From Deltaproteobacteria bacterium (lineage in GTDB: Bacteria; Desulfobacterota; Desulfobacteria; Desulfobacterales; SG8-13), in the NCBI GenBank assembly GCA_030670715.1, contig DAOVBC010000070.1, positions 1-9,586 of the forward strand: 9,586 nt of DNA, given 5' to 3'. A model generated the notes under the pieces. It worked only from the letters and a program-made list of their open reading frames with translations. It was not told where the DNA came from and ran no database searches. Shown piece by piece: positions 6,173-9,586 of this stretch. Both the position numbers and the translations under genes were made by a program. Numbering within the stretch: position 1 is the first letter of the stretch; each line of letters starts with the position of its first letter.

Positions 6173-6946
6173 TTGATTCTCAACAAACGAAACGGTGTGT
6201 CCTTCTATCAATTTCCGAACCTGATAGATATTCCCGAAATCCGGCATGCTGTTTTTACCCGAAATAACGGGCATAGCCGGAAACCCTTTCGCAGTTTGAA
6301 TACCAGCTTCGGAGTGGGGGATGACACTGCGAATGTAAAAAAAAACAGATCCACTATTCAAAAAGGCCTGGATGTAACCGAACTGTTGTTTGCCAGGCAG
6401 GTTCATGGCACCGGTATACTAATACTGTCGCAACGGCATGATTTCAGTCCTGATAACTCGTCGGACAGGCCTCCGGTGGGGGATGCGTTGGTCACGAATG
6501 TAAGCGGCAGGTTTCTTGTGGTTCAGGTTGCAGACTGCCAGCCGGTCTTCTTATACGACTCTGCCCGGAAAGTCGTTGCAAATGTCCATTCCGGCTGGCG
6601 GGGAAGTATCCGGAACATCATCGGCCGAACGATAAACGCCATGGGAAAGGAATTTGGAACTGTCCCCCGGGACATCGTTGCCGGTATCGGGCCGTCACTC
6701 GGGTCCTGCTGCGCCGAATTCATCCACTATCGGAAAGAGATACCGAAAGCGTTCTGGTCCTACAAAGACAGCGACCACCATTTCGATTTCTGGGCCATCA
6801 GCCGGGATCAACTTACGGATGCCGGCGTACCGGCGGCTCATATTTTTTCGAGTGACACATGTACCCGTTGTAACCCGGAGCTGTTTTTTACTTACCGCGG
6901 TGAAGGCACCACCGGACGATTTGCTGCGGTAATCGGCCTAAAATAA
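6173..6946 (+). CDS. pgeF: PgeF/YfiH family (DUF152) oxidoreductase, formerly polyphenol oxidase
   Basis: A 257-residue cytoplasmic protein of the YfiH family. Members have been reported as laccase-like, as purine nucleoside phosphorylase/adenosine deaminase, and as an enzyme correcting mis-incorporated L-Ser in peptidoglycan precursors, so the in vivo role here is open. The metal ligands of the family are all present: H78 in QVHG, C122 in VADCQPVF and H139 in HSGWRGS. IGPSLGSCCAEF and the C-terminal DTCTRCNPELFFTYR block are also typical. Translation appears to start at TTG (6173), because AAGGAG lies 8 nt upstream and no ATG is suitably placed. It is probably a single-gene unit, flanked on both sides by repeat elements. 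Confidence 0.9.
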   Translation: MILNKRNGVSFYQFPNLIDIPEIRHAVFTRNNGHSRKPFRSLNTSFGVGDDTANVKKNRSTIQKGLDVTELLFARQVHGTGILILSQRHDFSPDNSSDRPPVGDALVTNVSGRFLVVQVADCQPVFLYDSARKVVANVHSGWRGSIRNIIGRTINAMGKEFGTVPRDIVAGIGPSLGSCCAEFIHYRKEIPKAFWSYKDSDHHFDFWAISRDQLTDAGVPAAHIFSSDTCTRCNPELFFTYRGEGTTGRFAAVIGLK

Positions 6947-6952
6947 AATAAT

Positions 6953-6998
6953 GTTGCGAGTTGCGTGTTACGAGTGTAATCAACCCGCAACCTGTAAT
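6953..6998. repeat. Inverted heptad-word repeat element C
   Basis: The left array is GTTGCGA, GTTGCGT, GTTACGA, GTGTAAT in consecutive 7-base words (6953-6980). The right arm 6981-6998 reads on the other strand as words ATTACAG, GTTGCGG, GTTG, so it is the inverted counterpart, and CGCAAC at 6986-6991 can pair with either left GTTGCG. It begins 6 nt after the pgeF stop and could fold as a terminator-like hairpin, although no T tract follows directly. Confidence 0.75.
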
Positions 6999-7017
6999 TT
7001 ACATTTTCCCTTCAGTT

Positions 7018-7104
7018 TTCACCACAGAGCACACAGAGATCACAGAGGCAATGAAAAATAATTTTTTTGGTTTTCTCTGTGGACTCAGCGGCCTCTGTGG
7101 TGAA
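7018..7104. repeat. Inverted CACAGAG repeat element B, copy 2 (intact)
   Basis: TTCACCACAGAG (7018-7029) is exactly inverted at 7093-7104, and the left arm carries CACAGAG every 9 bases to 7047. An inner CTCTGTG (7075-7081) gives a second pairing choice. The left 30 bases equal copy 1 without its insert. The right arm ends 28 nt before the pyrK ATG, the same distance as in copy 1 before pgeF, and both 28-nt links contain TTTAAAC followed by AAGG. Confidence 0.9.
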
Positions 7105-7132
7105 TATTTGTTTAAACACAAGGTGTTGACTT

Positions 7133-7936
7133 ATGGTCCAGCAAAATGCTCAGGTGCTGTGGAATGAAAAAGTCGGGCCGTCTTATTATCGGATCGGGAT
7201 AGATTGCCGTTACGGGTATACGCATGTAAAACCGGGCCAGTTTGTTATGGTGCGAGTATCCGGCGGAATCGATCCGCTTCTGCGGCGGCCGTTTTCCATT
7301 CACAAACCGATTGTTCGAAATGATCGAATCGTGGGTGTGGAGCTGCTTTACAAAGTTGTCGGCAAAGGAACCCGGATTCTATCAGGGCTGCAGCAGGGCA
7401 GGCATGTTGATATCCTGGGACCTTTGGGTAGCGCCTTTCTTCTACCTGAAAATGCACATCGAATTTTTATTGTGGCCGGCGGCATCGGGGTGGCGCCACT
7501 GGTGTTTCTTGCGTCTCACCTTGTGCAAAGCGGCATCGATCCGGCGGACTGCGTCGTGTTTCTGGGCGGACGAACAAAGGCCGATCTGCTGTGCATCGAT
7601 GATTTTAAAAATTTACATCTAGCTGTGCACTCTTCGACAGATGATGGAAGCGCCGGAGACCAGTGCCTGGTTACTGTCCCGGTGGAATTTGCCGTCGCGG
7701 ATGACCGGCCGGATATGATTTATGCCTGCGGTCCGGAAGAAATGCTAAAATGTGTTGTTGGAATCGCCAGGGCCCGTTCAATTCCCTGCCAGTTATCGAT
7801 AGAAACAAGGATGGCCTGCGGCATGGGTGCCTGCCTCGGATGTGCGGTGGCCGCAGAGGATATGCCGGGGAGATATTATCACGCCTGCCTGGACGGTCCG
7901 GTTTTTGACTCTCAATCAATTCATTTGGAAGACTAA
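7133..7936 (+). CDS. pyrK: Dihydroorotate dehydrogenase electron transfer subunit
   Basis: A 267-residue iron-sulfur flavoprotein of the PyrK family, which passes electrons from the catalytic PyrD1B subunit to NAD+ in pyrimidine synthesis. The FAD-binding block is RRPFSI (51-56), the NAD-binding blocks are AGGIGVAPL (115-123) and CGPEEM (199-204), and the [2Fe-2S] ligands are C229, C234, C237 and C252 in MACGMGACLGC and HACLDGPVF, matching the PyrK pattern. AAGG lies 9 nt before the ATG. No pyrD is adjacent in the window, so the partner must be upstream of the window, elsewhere, or a different oxidoreductase that uses the same kind of electron-transfer subunit. Confidence 0.9.
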   Translation: MVQQNAQVLWNEKVGPSYYRIGIDCRYGYTHVKPGQFVMVRVSGGIDPLLRRPFSIHKPIVRNDRIVGVELLYKVVGKGTRILSGLQQGRHVDILGPLGSAFLLPENAHRIFIVAGGIGVAPLVFLASHLVQSGIDPADCVVFLGGRTKADLLCIDDFKNLHLAVHSSTDDGSAGDQCLVTVPVEFAVADDRPDMIYACGPEEMLKCVVGIARARSIPCQLSIETRMACGMGACLGCAVAAEDMPGRYYHACLDGPVFDSQSIHLED

Positions 7937-8009
7937 GAGTCTCGTTTGAGAATAAAGGGTACCTTGAGGCCGTTCAGGAGTAATTGACTCCGCTCCGGAA
8001 AAACATTTC

Positions 8010-8117
8010 CAATCAGGATTCACGATTCAAGATGCAGGATACAAAATTCTGTGATTGCAATCAACGGCTTTCTAATACCGATGTACCGTTTATCATGTAT
8101 CTTGTATCTGTATGCCA
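8010..8117. repeat. Inverted heptad-word repeat element D in a 335-bp gap
   Basis: The gap 7937-8271 has no credible gene. Its core is a left array of 7-base words (GATTCAC, GATTCAA, GATGCAG, GATACAA; 8017-8044) and an inverted right array (GTATCTT, GTATCTG, TATGCCA; 8097-8117). Between them lies the palindrome GATTGCAATC (8053-8062). TCCAATCAGGAT occurs on both sides (8008-8019 and 8151-8162) as a 12-bp direct repeat. An AAAGGC/GCCTTT hairpin (8225-8230 with 8240-8245) lies closer to atpZ and lacks a T tract. Confidence 0.7.
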
Positions 8118-8183
8118 GATAATTCGCCGTTACATCTCTGCAAAGGTATATCCAATCAGGATCCTATCGTGTCCATTTTTATA

Positions 8184-8212
8184 TTGACTTGCCCCAGATC
8201 CTGTGTTAGTTG
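8184..8212 (+). promoter_or_regulatory. Weak candidate promoter for the atp genes
   Basis: TTGACT (8184-8189) matches 5/6 of the -35 consensus and is followed at 17-bp spacing by a poor -10 (TAGTTG, 8207-8212) with an upstream TG as in extended -10 sites. It lies about 60 nt before atpZ, after repeat D. Motif evidence only. Confidence 0.3.
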
Positions 8213-8271
8213 CTTTTACGTCAAAAAGGCTCGTCAGGGGCCTTTCATTGCATCAGCGGACATAAGATTGC

Positions 8272-8490
8272 ATGAAACGGGAAACCAGACGTTATTTTCG
8301 GGAGCTAGCCTATTTCAGCAGTCTGGGTATTTCCGTAGCGCTTTCGATCGTTATCGGTCTGGCCATTGGCGTTTTCCTTGACCGAAAGTATGACACGAAC
8401 CCGTGGTTGACCCTGATCGGTCTTGGCCTCGGTATTGCGGCAGGTTATCGCAACATCGGGCTTGCCATCAAAAAGAGCAGAAAACTCTGA
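8272..8490 (+). CDS. atpZ: AtpZ/AtpI family ATP synthase accessory protein
   Basis: A 72-residue inner-membrane protein with a basic N-terminus (KRETRR), two hydrophobic helices at about 16-36 and 43-63, and a basic tail. The GLAIGVFLDRKYDTNPWLTLIGLGLGIAAGYRN pattern (Gly-rich helix 1 ending in LD, then W and a Gly-rich helix 2) is characteristic of the small gene-1 protein of ATP synthase clusters, linked to c-ring assembly or Mg2+ supply. It precedes atpI and atpB, the usual position. The ribosome site is weak. Confidence rests on length, motif and context. Confidence 0.88.
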   Translation: MKRETRRYFRELAYFSSLGISVALSIVIGLAIGVFLDRKYDTNPWLTLIGLGLGIAAGYRNIGLAIKKSRKL

Positions 8491-8521
8491 AACGACGGAA
8501 CACTTGAGAAAGATTCGCTGA

Positions 8522-8908
8522 ATGAATATACAGCAGCGCCTGTTAAAATTCGTTACCTTAACCAACTGGGTTCTGTTTTTCGCTGCAAGTATCCTGGCTC
8601 TCAGCGTCGCCTCGCCCGCTTTTGCCAGGGGAATTATATTCGGGGGCCTGATTGTCACTATTAACTTTCACCTGTTGGCCAGGACCCTCAAAAAAGCCCT
8701 CATACCGCTTCACCCGGCTTCTCCCAACGCTATTTTAGCCAAGTATTATATCCGCTTTATCGCAAGCGGTTTTATTATTTTTGTGCTTATCGCCGGAAAT
8801 TACGTTAATCCGGTCGGTCTCATTCTCGGTCTGTCCGTGGTGGTGGCCAGCATCATGCTGGCAACCTTGAGCGAATTGAAAAAACTAATTTTCGAGGAGG
8901 CGGTCTAA
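8522..8908 (+). CDS. atpI: ATP synthase subunit I
   Basis: A 128-residue membrane protein with four predicted hydrophobic segments (roughly 14-30, 36-53, 74-93 and 97-116), a Lys/Arg-containing loop between the second and third (RTLKKALIPLHP), and an acidic C-terminal end. This layout and its place directly before atpB identify it as the ATP synthase I protein, thought to help assemble the c ring. It lies 31 nt after atpZ and ends 2 nt before the atpB ATG, so the three genes form one operon. Sequence conservation in the family is low, so context carries much of the call. Confidence 0.85.
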   Translation: MNIQQRLLKFVTLTNWVLFFAASILALSVASPAFARGIIFGGLIVTINFHLLARTLKKALIPLHPASPNAILAKYYIRFIASGFIIFVLIAGNYVNPVGLILGLSVVVASIMLATLSELKKLIFEEAV

Positions 8909-8910
8909 GG

Positions 8911-9586
8911 ATGGTACATCCCTATCTGTTTCTGGTTAAGCTGTTCGAGTTAATCGGTCTGGGGCATTTTGCCCATGCGTATCCGTATATCATTTATTCC
9001 TGGTTTGTGATGATTTTTCTCATTGTGGTCGCCGCGATAGCGACCAAGGGGATCAGCATGATTCCGTCGAAGGGACAGAACTTTTTTGAAATCGTCATTT
9101 CAGGGATGGAAGAGTTTATGGTGGATATTACCGGTGAAGAGGGCCGATGGTTTTTTCCGATCGTTGCAACGCTGTTCCTGTACATTGCGCTGTGTAACCT
9201 CTGCGGTCTGATTCCCGGCTTTTTTCCGCCGACCGCCAGCATTAACACCACCCTGTCCTGTGCACTGCCGGTGTTTATCTTCACTCACTATATCGGAGTT
9301 AAATATCATGGTGTGAAATATATTAAGCACTTTTTAGGACCTGTCTGGTGGATGGCGCCGTTGATTTTTGTTATCGAGATCATCGGACACCTGGCCCGTA
9401 TCATGTCCCTGTCATTCCGGCTCTTCGGAAATATCATGGGGCATGAGCTTGTACTGATGATTCTGTTCATGCTGGCCGGTGCTTTTTTTGCACCTCTGCC
9501 GATCATGGCCATGGGTATTTTTGTCTCTTTTGTGCAGGCATTTGTGTTTTTTCTGCTCTCCATTATGTATTTCGCCGGTGCCATGG
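8911..9586 (+). CDS. atpB: ATP synthase Fo subunit a (3' end cut by window)
   Basis: The proton-channel stator subunit of F-type ATP synthase in the inner membrane. 225 codons are present; the frame is still open at the window edge and probably lacks only the last few residues. The essential arginine is R170 in SLSFRLFGN, with N174 following; the final helix has Q209 in SFVQAFVFFLLS. PPTASINTTLS (106-116) is the other conserved block. Several long hydrophobic helices agree with a five- to six-helix protein. GAGGAGG lies 10 nt before the ATG, within the end of atpI. In many deltaproteobacteria atpIBE is separate from the F1 genes; atpE would be expected next. Confidence 0.95.
   Translation, partial: MVHPYLFLVKLFELIGLGHFAHAYPYIIYSWFVMIFLIVVAAIATKGISMIPSKGQNFFEIVISGMEEFMVDITGEEGRWFFPIVATLFLYIALCNLCGLIPGFFPPTASINTTLSCALPVFIFTHYIGVKYHGVKYIKHFLGPVWWMAPLIFVIEIIGHLARIMSLSFRLFGNIMGHELVLMILFMLAGAFFAPLPIMAMGIFVSFVQAFVFFLLSIMYFAGAM

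Noticed and set aside
6003..7104. CRISPR array
   Set aside because: Only two long repeat copies exist about 1 kb apart with genes between them, and the CACAGAG words lack regular spacers.
7984..8381. Small open frames in the pyrK-atpZ gap
   Set aside because: They are composed of the heptad repeat or overlap atpZ in another frame, and have no ribosome site or family motif.

Overview
The window looks like chromosomal DNA of a Gram-negative deltaproteobacterium, probably a sulfate reducer of the Desulfobacterales type. This is inferred from gene content and style: split heptose-synthesis genes (hldD, and a stand-alone hldE nucleotidyltransferase domain), an NADP-type isocitrate dehydrogenase, an atpZ-atpI-atpB start of an ATP synthase cluster, and intergenic gaps filled with short-word repeat hairpins. 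No marker gene fixes the taxonomy.

Layout. Bases 1-192 are AT-rich and carry no convincing gene. They end at a 58-base 3' fragment of tRNA-Leu(GAG) (193-250) followed by a strong terminator (265-298). The 5' half of the tRNA is absent, so this reads as the far att site of an element integrated in a tRNA-Leu gene, with the element lying to the left. Tandem 11-bp and 10-bp-spaced repeats at 33-54 and 162-178 fit recombinase-arm or accessory-factor sites. A minus-strand PGPGW membrane protein follows (348-797). Next is a gene-poor stretch (798-1358) with a 12-bp inverted repeat (901-945) and a 196-bp imperfect palindrome (1043-1238), which may be a structured RNA.

The plus strand then carries two tight units: hldD-rlmB (4-nt overlap) and icd-comF-hldE(C-terminal domain) (4-nt overlap, then 22 nt). 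Single genes pgeF and pyrK follow, each preceded by a repeat hairpin. The window closes with atpZ, atpI and an almost complete atpB, the membrane (Fo) part of ATP synthase.

HldD and the HldE nucleotidyltransferase supply consecutive late steps of ADP-L-glycero-D-manno-heptose synthesis for the LPS inner core. The other genes are housekeeping: rRNA methylation, the TCA cycle, a phosphoribosyltransferase-like ComF protein, a PgeF/YfiH-type oxidoreductase, the pyrimidine-synthesis electron-transfer subunit, and ATP synthase.

The most notable material is between the genes. Four gaps hold elements made of degenerate 7- or 9-base words, arranged as a left array and an inverted right array. The words differ from gap to gap. 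One element (6003-6144) has been split by a 67-bp GC-rich insert with perfect 10-bp inverted ends, and the uninterrupted sister copy at 7018-7104 shows the empty site exactly. I see no new enzyme system; the candidates for novelty are these repeats and the long palindrome.
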